Shown: piece by piece, positions 8,616-16,754 of the stretch | Position numbering within the stretch: position 1 is the stretch's first letter | Layout of the letters: each line of letters opens with the position of its first letter | Assembly (NCBI RefSeq): GCF_004345425.1 | Contig: NZ_SLVP01000002.1 | Location: forward strand, 1,103,747 to 1,167,746 | DNA: 64,000 bases | DNA from: Paenibacillus sp. BK033 | Lineage (GTDB): Bacteria; Bacillota; Bacilli; Paenibacillales; Paenibacillaceae | Direction of reading: 5' to 3' | Position numbers and translations under genes: made by a program | The notes under the pieces: generated by a model | What the model was told of the DNA's origin: nothing | Seen by the model: only the letters and a program-made list of their open reading frames with translations | The model's database searches: none

Positions 8616-9452
8616 TTATCCCTTTAAGCCCGTCGTTGCAATCCCCTCGACAAATTGCTTCTGCGCGAAGAAGAACAAAATGACGGACGGCAGAACCGAT
8701 AGCAGCGACATCGCGAGCAGCCTGCCCCATTGGATCTCAAATTGATCCACGTACATGCGCAGCGCCAGACCCACCGTAAATTTGCCAACCGAATTCAAGT
8801 ACAGCATTTGCGCGAAGAAATCGTCCCAGCTCCATATGAACGTAAAAATCGCGACGGTTACTAATGCGGGCTTGATCAGCGGTAAAACAATCCGATAGAA
8901 AATACCGTAAACGGAAGCGCCGTCGATCTTGGCTGCCTCATCCAGCTCCCGCGGGATGCCTCTAATGAATTGCACGAGCAAAAAGATAAAAAACGCGCCG
9001 CCGCCAAAGAAATGCGGCAGAACTAACGGGATGTAGCTGTCCATCAGCTGCAGCTTATTGTAGAGAATGTACTGGGGAACAATCGTCACTTGCCCCGGCA
9101 GCATCATCGTAAGCAGCAGGATCGAGAATAAAGCGCCGCGGAATTTGAAGTTTATGCGGGCAAAGCCGTAAGCGACAATCGCGCTTGTGAGAACGCCTCC
9201 CATCACGTTCCAGAACTCCATGAGAAGCGTATTTCCGAAGAAGCGTCCAAACGTAAATTCGGGAGAGAATTGCCAGCCCTTGGTGTAATTTTCCCAAATC
9301 GGCGCTCTGGGCCAGATGGAAGGCGAGCTCATCTCGGCCGTCGTTTTGAGCGAAGCGCCCACCCACCATATAACCGGATATAACATCAGGAGAGAGAACG
9401 CAATCAGCAGCAGATGGCCGGTTACCTTTTGATTCTTTAGCGTTTTGATCAC
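8616..9452 (-). CDS. CUT1 sugar ABC permease (MalG type)
   Basis: Inner-membrane permease of a carbohydrate importer, 279 residues with six predicted helices and the cytoplasmic EAA loop DEAAKIDGASVYGIF around residue 185, which docks the ATPase. The GTG start at 9452 overlaps the upstream TGA by four bases (GTGA) and has GGAGGG 8 bases ahead, indicating translational coupling to the partner permease. The C-terminus FVEGIATTGLKG is the usual MalG-type end. No ATPase gene is nearby, so a shared MsmX-like ATPase is expected. Confidence 0.9.
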   Translation of the reverse strand: MIKTLKNQKVTGHLLLIAFSLLMLYPVIWWVGASLKTTAEMSSPSIWPRAPIWENYTKGWQFSPEFTFGRFFGNTLLMEFWNVMGGVLTSAIVAYGFARINFKFRGALFSILLLTMMLPGQVTIVPQYILYNKLQLMDSYIPLVLPHFFGGGAFFIFLLVQFIRGIPRELDEAAKIDGASVYGIFYRIVLPLIKPALVTVAIFTFIWSWDDFFAQMLYLNSVGKFTVGLALRMYVDQFEIQWGRLLAMSLLSVLPSVILFFFAQKQFVEGIATTGLKG

Positions 9453-10405
9453 TTCTGCTTCCCTCCGTCCGTCTCGTAAAATACCCAATAACGCGATACC
9501 AGAAAGTTGATGGCGGTCATCAGCGCTACGATAACGAGCAGAATCCAGGCCAGCGCGGAAGCGTATCCCATTTGATAATGCTTAAACGCCTTCTCGTAAA
9601 GGAACAGCGCGTACATATACGTCGAATTGATCGGGCCGCCCTGCGTAACGATAAACGCGGAGGTGAACATTTGGAAGGAGCCGATAATGCCAAGCACCAG
9701 GTTGAAAAACATGACCGGCGACAGCATCGGAAGCGTAATGTGAAAAAACTTCCGCAGCCTCGTAGCGCCATCCACCGACGCCGACTCATAAAGCTCGCCC
9801 GGAATCTGCTTCAGCCCGGCCAGAAATATAACCATCGTAGAGCCGAATTGCCATGTATTCAGCAAAATCAGCGTTCCGAGCGCGGTATGCGGATTCGTTA
9901 TCCATCCGACGCCCTGAATGCCGAACCAGGAAAGCACATGATTGAAATAACCGTTCAGATTAAACATGTTGCGCCAAAGTGCCGCGACGGCAATGCTCCC
10001 GCCGATTAAAGAGGGAAAATAGATCGCCGTCCGGTACAGATTCATGCCCCTCACATTTTTGTTCAGCATCATCGCGACCATTAAGGAAAAGAAAAGCTTA
10101 AGCGGGACGGAAAACAACACGAAGATGAAGGTGACCCTCAGCGATGTCTTGAAATCGTTATCGTTTGTGAAAATGTTGGCGTAGTTATCCGTTCCGGTCC
10201 AGGTCGGAGCCTCAAGCAGCGAGTACTCCGTAAACGACAAATAAAACGACTGGATGATCGGCCATGCGGTAAGCAGCAAAAAACCTATTAACCAAGGTGA
10301 AATGAAAATGTAGCCTGCCAGATTGTTATCGTTTGTTCCTTTGAGCTTCTTCGTCAAGCGCAGCTTGGCCGCCGCCGCCGGCTTATTCATAGCTTCCGCC
10401 TTCAT
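9449..10405 (-). CDS. CUT1 sugar ABC permease (MalF type)
   Basis: Inner-membrane permease partner of the previous gene, 318 residues with about six helices after a basic N-terminus. The EAA-type loop is ELYESASVDGATRLRKFFHI near residue 225. The chosen ATG at 10405 follows a GAGGGGGG tract by 11 bases; an upstream in-frame ATG at 10444 lacks a site. This is the first gene of the operon. A cre-like site lies just upstream and the uxuA terminator precedes it, so it has its own promoter. Confidence 0.88.
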   Translation of the reverse strand: MKAEAMNKPAAAAKLRLTKKLKGTNDNNLAGYIFISPWLIGFLLLTAWPIIQSFYLSFTEYSLLEAPTWTGTDNYANIFTNDNDFKTSLRVTFIFVLFSVPLKLFFSLMVAMMLNKNVRGMNLYRTAIYFPSLIGGSIAVAALWRNMFNLNGYFNHVLSWFGIQGVGWITNPHTALGTLILLNTWQFGSTMVIFLAGLKQIPGELYESASVDGATRLRKFFHITLPMLSPVMFFNLVLGIIGSFQMFTSAFIVTQGGPINSTYMYALFLYEKAFKHYQMGYASALAWILLVIVALMTAINFLVSRYWVFYETDGGKQK

Positions 10406-10448
10406 TTCATGTTCATCCCCCCTCACAGCATCTATAAGGCTCATTCTA

Positions 10449-10464
10449 TTGAAATCGCTTACAC
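10449..10464. promoter_or_regulatory. cre-like catabolite repression site
   Basis: TTGAAATCGCTTACAC matches the CcpA cre consensus WTGNNARCGNWWWCAW at 14 of 16 positions. It sits just upstream of the CUT1 operon start codon and next to the 10-bp palindrome TACACGTGTA (10460-10469), a possible second operator. Glucose repression of the operon is the likely effect. Confidence 0.55.
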
Positions 10465-10537
10465 GTGTACATGCGATAGAATTATGAATTGGTTTGTTTT
10501 TTTACACTTTTGAGAGACCTTATAGATCCTTCCGAAC

Positions 10538-10573
10538 GCAAAAAAAGCTATGCAGCCGGAGCATGCATAGCTT
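10538..10573 (-). terminator. Intrinsic terminator after uxuA
   Basis: Perfect 10-bp stem AAGCTATGCA/TGCATAGCTT followed by a run of U on the minus strand, 20 bases beyond the uxuA stop. Confidence 0.92.
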
Positions 10574-10593
10574 GTTTCCTCTATTAATCCCGC

Positions 10594-11586
10594 TTATCCG
10601 TTTATGCTTCCGGCAACCGGCCTTCGTTCCGCCATGGCCGCTTCCATCAAGCCTTTGATATACCCTACGCCATACAGTCGTCCAAGCGTTTCGTAACCGG
10701 GGTTCGCATTGTCCTCCCCTTCCATGGTCGGGACATGGTCGGGCCTCGACGGTCCGTCGAACCCAACCTCGTAATATACCTTCATCGCCTCGTACATATC
10801 GGTCTTGCCGTCATCGTGGAACGTCTCCTGGAATTTATCGGGCGTACCCGCGACGTCACGGAAATGCACGAAAAACAATTTGTTCTGGTTCGCGAAGCGG
10901 CGAATGACATCAGGGATATGCTCGCCCGCGGTTGCCAGCGTGCCTTGGCATAGCGTAATTCCGCTGTATTCGCTTGGCACGAGGTCAATTGCCCGCTGCA
11001 GCGCCTCGCTATTTCGAAGAATGCGCGCTATGCCGCGAATCGGACTTATAGGCGGATCGTCGGGGTGCAAAGCAAGCTTGACCTTGGCCTTCTCGGCAAT
11101 CGGCACGATTCTCTCCAAATAATAACGCAGATTGTCCCACAATTGCTCCTCCGTTACGATCCCCGCCTCCGTTAGCGGCGCGTTTTGCATTAAGGCATGA
11201 TCATAGCTCGACACAAGCGCCCCGCCGCGGGTACGCGTCGTCGTCGATGTGCGGAACCAATTGAATTGCGCCATGAAATTGTAGCATAAGACGGGAATGC
11301 CAAGAGCGCCCATATTCGATATGAGCTGGCCCATCCATTCAATCTCTTCGTCGCGGCCCGGCAGGCCAAGCTTGATCTTATTCGTCGGCGGAGCAGATTC
11401 GATGACAAGCAGCTGAATCCCGTGATTCTCGTAGCGCTGCTTCATATGAAGCAGATTCATATAATCCCACGGCTTTAAGCCGTTATCTTCCTTAGGCAGC
11501 GGACCAACGGCGTAATCGACCCCCATCTGCTTCGCCAAATGCCATAACCGGTTCGGATGGGAAGTGAAAAATTCGGCTAATTTCAT
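10594..11586 (-). CDS. uxuA: Mannonate dehydratase
   Basis: Converts D-mannonate to 2-keto-3-deoxy-D-gluconate in the glucuronate/fructuronate pathway, which in xylan degraders handles the glucuronic acid side groups. The 331-residue TIM-barrel protein carries UxuA hallmarks: LALHPDDPP (about residue 185), LCQGTLA, FVHFRDV and RPDHVP, the region of metal-binding Cys, His and Asp residues. The ATG of MKLAEFF at 11586 is preceded by GAGGAG at about 11 bases; no other in-frame start fits. It follows the GntR and AraC regulator genes on the same strand and ends at its own terminator. The oxidoreductase partner (uxuB) could be one of the nearby SDR enzymes. Confidence 0.93.
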   Translation of the reverse strand: MKLAEFFTSHPNRLWHLAKQMGVDYAVGPLPKEDNGLKPWDYMNLLHMKQRYENHGIQLLVIESAPPTNKIKLGLPGRDEEIEWMGQLISNMGALGIPVLCYNFMAQFNWFRTSTTTRTRGGALVSSYDHALMQNAPLTEAGIVTEEQLWDNLRYYLERIVPIAEKAKVKLALHPDDPPISPIRGIARILRNSEALQRAIDLVPSEYSGITLCQGTLATAGEHIPDVIRRFANQNKLFFVHFRDVAGTPDKFQETFHDDGKTDMYEAMKVYYEVGFDGPSRPDHVPTMEGEDNANPGYETLGRLYGVGYIKGLMEAAMAERRPVAGSING

Positions 11587-11641
11587 AACCGTACACGCTC
11601 CTCTTATTCTCGTTAATAACCTCCATTGGATTGATAGCAGT

Positions 11642-12790
11642 TTAATTGGCATCCCGGAATTCGCTTGGCGACAAACCTACCTTCTTTTTGAATATTTGAC
11701 TGAAATAACGAGAGTCCTGGTAGCCTACTCGTTCGGCGACCTCATAGTTTCTAAGATGCGTCTGCTTGAGCAGTTTTTTGGCATGGGCTATTCGGATGCG
11801 GGTCAGATGCTCGATAAACGTAACGCCCATTTTCGATTTGAATAAAGAGCTTAAATAGGCGGGAGTAATGAATACTTTATCGGCTACGTAATGCAGGGAT
11901 GCCTTATCGTATTCCTCCTCCATTAAAGTAACCGCTCTCTTAACTAGATTGCGATTCAGATTGTCGGATACGCCTGACGTCCCTCCCATTCCTTGAATGG
12001 CTTGGCATACGGCATCCGTCATTTCTTCCAGCGTGTTCAGCTGCATGAGAGCCGTCATATCGGGCGTACTGCATAAATGGGACTGGCCAAGCTCGTATTT
12101 GACCCGAAGCTGCAAGCTGACCAGAAGCTGAAGCGTCGCGTCGACGACTTTGTTGACCGGCAGCGGGCCGCTGCTGGTAAGCTTCCCGTAGAAGGCTTCC
12201 ACCGCTTGGCGGGTTGCCGCATATTCGGTGACGGAGTCGCTAGTCAGGAGATGCAGAAGCTCGTCTTCCCTTTCCAAGGGGTATTCGGCGTCCGTTGCAT
12301 ACTCGGGAATACTGCTGAAGTAAATGGGCTGTGCGTATTTCTGGTAGAATTGGTGCTTCAATGCGAAGAGGGCTTGCTCGTATCCATGATGCAGACATGA
12401 TAATTGCGAAGAAGGATTGCTGATGCCCAGCGAAATCGTTTGAGGGTTAATGCTATGCTCTTGGCTGCAAATGCTGCCGTACAAATCCATGACGGAATCG
12501 CGGTCGTCCCAGGAGAATAGGACCCCGACGTTTCCCTTGTCATCCGGAAGGATAGCCATATTATCCGGCCCATGCCGCTTGATGACCGTATACAATTCAT
12601 CCGCCGCGTACCTCCGGGACCAGATATTCGAATCTGCGCAGCTAATGCTAAACAAGGCTAGAGCCGGATAAGAGTAATAAGCATGAAGCCCGCTCATCTC
12701 CAGCCTCCTCTTCATTTCTCCGGCTTCGAAGCCACTGCCGGCGAGCAGGTCGTTCAGCGTGTGGACCCGAACCATTACCCCTTGCTTCAT
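11642..12790 (-). CDS. AraC-family regulator without receiver domain
   Basis: A 382-residue regulator with a C-terminal AraC/XylS double helix-turn-helix (about 280-380: LHYVADKVFITPAYLSSLFKSKMG and YEVAERVGYQDSRYFSQIFKKKVG). The first 270 residues resemble the linker region of YesN-type response regulators (LLAGSGFEAGEMKRRLEMSG followed by a degenerate cyclase-like stretch), but no CheY-like receiver precedes it. The start has a GAGAGGAG site 8 bases ahead and only 57 bases separate it from the upstream gene, so the absence is not a simple truncation. It lies between gntR and uxuA on one strand and may control uxuA or the CUT1 operon beyond it. Confidence 0.82.
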   Translation of the reverse strand: MKQGVMVRVHTLNDLLAGSGFEAGEMKRRLEMSGLHAYYSYPALALFSISCADSNIWSRRYAADELYTVIKRHGPDNMAILPDDKGNVGVLFSWDDRDSVMDLYGSICSQEHSINPQTISLGISNPSSQLSCLHHGYEQALFALKHQFYQKYAQPIYFSSIPEYATDAEYPLEREDELLHLLTSDSVTEYAATRQAVEAFYGKLTSSGPLPVNKVVDATLQLLVSLQLRVKYELGQSHLCSTPDMTALMQLNTLEEMTDAVCQAIQGMGGTSGVSDNLNRNLVKRAVTLMEEEYDKASLHYVADKVFITPAYLSSLFKSKMGVTFIEHLTRIRIAHAKKLLKQTHLRNYEVAERVGYQDSRYFSQIFKKKVGLSPSEFRDAN

Positions 12791-12847
12791 AATCGGTACT
12801 CCTCTCTTAAGAAAGGATGATTAAAAGAATGCGGCGCGGCTGACGAG

Positions 12848-13501
12848 CTACTCGCCGGTATAGTTTTTATAGAAATCGAGTCCCCTTACCAGCTTCGTTT
12901 CCGTCTGCCCGACGTCGCCCGATTTGATGAGATCCAAGATCTCGGTATGGGAATCAAATAGCGTATAGCCCGGATGATCTTGGTTCGTTATCGTAATAAA
13001 ACGCATCACTTTCGTTTTGATGCTGTTCCAAATGTCGTATAAAAGCGCATTCCCGCTTCTCAAATAAAAGTAGCCGTGAAAGAGCATATCCAGTTCGACC
13101 AGCCTGTACGAATCGTCCTTGTCAATGGCTTCCCGCATGCCCTGAATGATGCCTTCCAGGTAAGCGATATCCTTATCCTCCAGCACCTTCATCGCCCTGC
13201 GGAGCGCCTCGCCCTCGACCATTTGCCGGAGCTCGTAAATGTCTCGTATTTCCTTGGCTGTAATCTCGGAAACGGCCGAGCCCTTATTCATTTTTCCGAC
13301 AATAAGACCTTCCTGCTTCAACCTCTCGAGCGCTTCCCTGACGGGTGCTTGACTGACATTGAATTGTTTGGCGATATCCAGAACGATCATGCGGTGTCCG
13401 GGCAGCAGTTCACCCTTCATAATTTTTTTCTTTAAGGCGATATAGACATGCTCGCTTAGAGAGATAGGACTTTGCTCTGAACTGGCTGTCTCGATGGACA
13501 C
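12848..13501 (-). CDS. GntR-family regulator with FCD domain
   Basis: A 217-residue transcription factor with an N-terminal winged helix (about 20-85, with VSQAPVREALERLKQEGLI) and a C-terminal all-helical FCD ligand domain, the arrangement of UxuR/ExuR-type sugar-acid regulators. Metal-ligand candidates ELDMLFH and DSHTEIL are present; the usual third histidine near the C-terminus is not obvious. GTG start at 13501 with AAGGTGG 9 bases upstream. A perfect 19-bp palindrome 37 bases upstream is the probable operator and would control this gene and the divergent SDR operon. Its effector is probably a hexuronate or aldonate (inference). Confidence 0.88.
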   Translation of the reverse strand: MSIETASSEQSPISLSEHVYIALKKKIMKGELLPGHRMIVLDIAKQFNVSQAPVREALERLKQEGLIVGKMNKGSAVSEITAKEIRDIYELRQMVEGEALRRAMKVLEDKDIAYLEGIIQGMREAIDKDDSYRLVELDMLFHGYFYLRSGNALLYDIWNSIKTKVMRFITITNQDHPGYTLFDSHTEILDLIKSGDVGQTETKLVRGLDFYKNYTGE

Positions 13502-13537
13502 GGGCTCTCACCACCTTGAAATTTGGAAATTCTTTGG

Positions 13538-13556
13538 ATTATCGATAATCGATAAT
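13538..13556. promoter_or_regulatory. Perfect palindromic operator candidate for the GntR regulator
   Basis: ATTATCGATAATCGATAAT is a perfect 9-1-9 inverted repeat in the 250-bp divergent region between the GntR gene and the SDR operon. GntR/FCD proteins bind such palindromes beside their own genes. I saw no second copy in the window. Confidence 0.65.
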
Positions 13557-13594
13557 TCGATGCTATTCGCTTCGGACGGGAATGTCAAGATAAA

Positions 13595-13610
13595 ATTTAA
13601 ACGCTTTCAT
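13595..13610. promoter_or_regulatory. cre site upstream of the SDR operon
   Basis: ATTTAAACGCTTTCAT matches the cre consensus at 15 of 16 positions (only G to T at position 3). It lies between the palindromic operator and the SDR operon, so catabolite repression by CcpA is likely. The SDR operon promoter itself could not be fixed with confidence. Confidence 0.65.
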
Positions 13611-13752
13611 ACCGGATCATCAACCGTAAAAAAACAAACAAAATCATAATTTTGCGGCATGGCTTTTCGCTTGAAACGATCGGTAAGATGGTCATGTAAA
13701 GCGAATCGCCTGCCGAAGGGAGTCCGAGATTCATGGAGGAGGTGTACATGGC

Positions 13753-14550
13753 TTGAAGAGGAAAGTCGTTTTTATCGCGGATGCCGGCAGCTGGTCCGCC
13801 GATTCTCTTATCGAGCGGTTTAGTCAAGCTGGCGCGAATCTGATTTTGAACGGTTCTCAAGGGGATAAGCAATGGGACGATGTGCTCGCTGCCTGCGCAG
13901 CCGCAGGCTCCGACGTGCTCGTTACCCATGCCGACCTATGCAGCAGCCGCGACTTATCGACTACGCTGGATCATGCCGAGCAGCTGCTTGGCCCCGTCGA
14001 TGTCATGATTCACAATTGCTGCGAAATAAGGCCTGTCTCTGTCGAAAGCTGCAACGAAGCGGAGTTTGTCGAAACCATGCGTATAAATGCCAAATCGGCC
14101 TTCATCTGTACCCAGACGTTAGGCAAACGAATGGCGGCTAGAGGCAGCGGAAGCATCATCTTCGTCAGCTCCATTCATAACGAGAAGCCGACCGGCTCAT
14201 CCTTTGCCTACAGCGTATCGCAAGGTGCGGTAAAGATGCTGGCTCATGAAGCAGCGTTGTTTCTAGGCCGGTTCGGCGTCAATGTTAATGTGATTGAGAT
14301 GGGTCCTACGGAAGGGGCGGACATGACGTTTCAAAGCGCCGTTTCCGGACTTTACGACGATTACCGTTACAAGGTGCCTGGCACCAAGCTCGGGACGGCT
14401 GACGATTTGGCCGGGCTTGCCTTCTTCCTTGCGGGAGAGGAGGCCGGCTATTTGAACGGAGCCGATATCCGGCTGGACGGCGGTTTTCTCCTGCATTATA
14501 TGGATCATCGCATGAACAAGCCTGCCGAGGAGGAGTCGCAAACGTCATGA
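13753..14550 (+). CDS. SDR-family protein with degenerate active site
   Basis: Short-chain dehydrogenase/reductase fold protein of 265 residues. It has the family's overall layout, including the C-terminal DIRLDGG, but several catalytic marks are altered: the N-terminal dinucleotide motif TGxxxGxG reads ADAGSWSADSL, the NNAG motif reads HNCCE, and the catalytic YxxxK reads YSVSQ (Lys to Gln) although the serine (VSSIHN) and the helix-4 Asn remain. It overlaps the next, intact SDR gene by ATGA, so a pseudoenzyme subunit of a heteromeric enzyme is plausible. The start is TTG at 13753; an ATG at 13748 is out of frame and stops after two codons. Confidence 0.78.
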   Translation: MKRKVVFIADAGSWSADSLIERFSQAGANLILNGSQGDKQWDDVLAACAAAGSDVLVTHADLCSSRDLSTTLDHAEQLLGPVDVMIHNCCEIRPVSVESCNEAEFVETMRINAKSAFICTQTLGKRMAARGSGSIIFVSSIHNEKPTGSSFAYSVSQGAVKMLAHEAALFLGRFGVNVNVIEMGPTEGADMTFQSAVSGLYDDYRYKVPGTKLGTADDLAGLAFFLAGEEAGYLNGADIRLDGGFLLHYMDHRMNKPAEEESQTS

Positions 14551-15290
14551 GCCACAGCTTGATAGGAAGATCGGCACTTGTCACCGGAGCGGGAACGGGC
14601 ATCGGCAAAGGCATTGCCCTAGAACTGGCGAAGCGCGGCGCAAGGGTTGCTATTCACTACAATTCCAGCGGGGCCGGGGCCACAGACACGCAGCAGCAAA
14701 TCGAGGAGCTTGGCGGCAAATGCATGACCGTGCAAGCCGACGTCGCCGACCGGGAGCAGATCGTCCGCATGGTCGATACGGCAGCGGCGGAGCTTGGCGG
14801 CATCGACATTCTGGTCAACAATGCCGCTCTTCAGCTTAACCTTAACTGGTTCGACTATACGGAAGAGCTATACGACCGCGTCATGAACATCAACCTTAAG
14901 GGTTACTGGCAATGCATGCAGGCGGTTATCCCTTATATGAAGAAGCAGCAATTCGGCCGCATAATCAACATTTCCTCCGTGCATGGCAAAAGACCTACCG
15001 ACTTCGACGTCGTCTACTGCATGTCGAAAGGCGGCATCAAAATGCTCGGGAGGGAAAGCGCGATAGAGCTGGCCCGATACGGCATTACGGTCAATACGAT
15101 CGCGCCCGGCGCGGTCGACGTCGGCAAATTCAAGGCCTCGCATAAGGAACCAAACCGCAAGAAATTCCCGCTTGGACGCGTCGGACTGCCTGCGGACATC
15201 GCTTCGCTCGCCTGCTACTTGGCCTCGGACGAAGCTTCGTTTATGACCGGCTCCACCATCCGCATGGACGGTGCAGGCATGTTAATGTAA
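14547..15290 (+). CDS. SDR-family oxidoreductase (intact)
   Basis: NAD(P)-dependent short-chain dehydrogenase of 247 residues with all classical motifs: TGAGTGIG near residue 14, NNAA, the catalytic serine in ISSVHG, YCMSK and the C-terminal MDGAG. It starts inside the preceding degenerate SDR gene (ATGA overlap), so the two are made in coupled amounts. It lies in an operon with an enolase-superfamily dehydratase and an RraA-like protein and near uxuA; oxidation of an aldose or aldonate is the most economical role, and a YjmF-like D-mannonate oxidoreductase is an alternative. Substrate cannot be read from sequence. Confidence 0.9.
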   Translation: MSHSLIGRSALVTGAGTGIGKGIALELAKRGARVAIHYNSSGAGATDTQQQIEELGGKCMTVQADVADREQIVRMVDTAAAELGGIDILVNNAALQLNLNWFDYTEELYDRVMNINLKGYWQCMQAVIPYMKKQQFGRIINISSVHGKRPTDFDVVYCMSKGGIKMLGRESAIELARYGITVNTIAPGAVDVGKFKASHKEPNRKKFPLGRVGLPADIASLACYLASDEASFMTGSTIRMDGAGMLM

Positions 15291-15330
15291 TCCATTGTTT
15301 ATGCCAAATTCCCTTAAAGGAGCCATGCCC

Positions 15331-16716
15331 GTGACTCAACAGGAAACCTATGAAAGCACGTTAGCCCACGTCAACACTAACTCCAAGCCTTCGGAGCTTC
15401 GCATTACCGACATTCGATTTGCCGATATCGCAGGCGCTCCCATGCACTGCAGTCTGATCAAGGTATTCACGAACCAAGGCATCGTTGGTTTCGGCGAAGT
15501 GCGCGACGGCGCCGACAAGCAGTTTGCCCTTCAGCTTAAAAGCAGGCTTCTGGGCGAAAATCCGTGCAATATCGACAAGCTGTTCCGCAGAATCAAGCAA
15601 TTCGGCGGACATTCCCGGCAAGGCGGCGGCGTGAGCGGCATCGAGATCGCGCTCTGGGACATTGCGGGCAAAGCTTACGGCATGCCCGTCTATCAAATGC
15701 TGGGCGGCAAATTCCGCGACCGGATCCGCATGTATTGCGACACCGACGTTGACGGCAAGGATACGGGGAAGGCCATGGGCTTGGCGCTGCAAAAAAGAAT
15801 GGAACAAGGCTACACCTTCCTTAAGATGGATCTGGGCATCAATCAAATTATTAACGAGCCCGGAACGTTAAGCGCTCCCCTAGGCTTCCTGGAGGAGATG
15901 AAGGCGCTGTCCAAATCCTGGTATTCCCGCAAGCATTCGAACCTCTCAGAGCATCAGCTGCGCGAAATACGCAGCCGCCACTACGATATTTATAACATCG
16001 CGCATCCGTTTACGGGCATTCATGTGACCGAGAAGGGTCTCGACATGCTGGAGCAATACGTTGCCGACGTTCGCATGGTCGTCGGCTACGAGGTCCCTCT
16101 TGCCGTAGACCATTTCGGGCACATTGGCTTGCAGGACTGCATCAAGCTGGGCCGCCGCATCGAGAAATACAATCTCGCTTGGATGGAAGACATGATTCCG
16201 TGGCAGTACACGAATCAATATGCCCAGCTCGCCAGAATGGTGACGACACCGATCTGCACCGGAGAGGACATCTATCTCAAGGAGAACTTCAAGCCGCTTC
16301 TGGAATCCGGCGGCGTATCCGTCATTCATCCCGACGTGCTTACGACGGGCGGTATTCTCGAAACGAAAAAAATCGGCGACATGGCCCAGGAATACGGCGT
16401 CGCGATGGCCATCCATATGGCAGAAAGCCCTATCGCCTGCCTCGCAGCCGTACACGCCGCGGCCGCCACGGAAAACTTCCTGGCGCTCGAATACCATTCC
16501 GTCGATGTCGATTGGTGGGACGATCTGATCGTCAGCAAGCTGCCGAAGCCGCTTGTCCAGAATGGTTTCATTCATGTGCCTGATGCGCCGGGCCTTGGCA
16601 TTGAAGCGCTTAACGACGAGGTTATCGCTCAGCATCTTCACCCCGAAATTCCAGGATTGTGGCTTCCTACCGACGAATGGAACGGCTATTGGTCCAATGA
16701 CCGGCTGTGGAGCTGA
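15331..16716 (+). CDS. Enolase-superfamily sugar-acid dehydratase
   Basis: Mandelate racemase/muconate lactonizing enzyme-type protein of 461 residues. Catalytic and metal positions are visible in barrel order: Lys in FLKMDLG, Asp in AVDHFGH, Glu in MEDMIPW, Glu in GEDIY and His in IHMAESP. Such enzymes typically dehydrate aldonates to 2-keto-3-deoxy acids. The protein is longer than most relatives because of an inserted segment of about 60-70 residues after the KMD strand that contains a basic WYSRKHSNLSEHQ stretch. I choose the GTG at 15331 because GGAG stands 8 bases ahead; the upstream ATGs lack spacing. It is followed at once by an RraA-like aldolase gene, which supports a dehydration-then-cleavage pathway. 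Confidence 0.88.
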   Translation: MTQQETYESTLAHVNTNSKPSELRITDIRFADIAGAPMHCSLIKVFTNQGIVGFGEVRDGADKQFALQLKSRLLGENPCNIDKLFRRIKQFGGHSRQGGGVSGIEIALWDIAGKAYGMPVYQMLGGKFRDRIRMYCDTDVDGKDTGKAMGLALQKRMEQGYTFLKMDLGINQIINEPGTLSAPLGFLEEMKALSKSWYSRKHSNLSEHQLREIRSRHYDIYNIAHPFTGIHVTEKGLDMLEQYVADVRMVVGYEVPLAVDHFGHIGLQDCIKLGRRIEKYNLAWMEDMIPWQYTNQYAQLARMVTTPICTGEDIYLKENFKPLLESGGVSVIHPDVLTTGGILETKKIGDMAQEYGVAMAIHMAESPIACLAAVHAAAATENFLALEYHSVDVDWWDDLIVSKLPKPLVQNGFIHVPDAPGLGIEALNDEVIAQHLHPEIPGLWLPTDEWNGYWSNDRLWS

Positions 16717-16754
16717 ACATGTTAGTCGAATAAAAATAAAGCGAGGTGTCCCTT

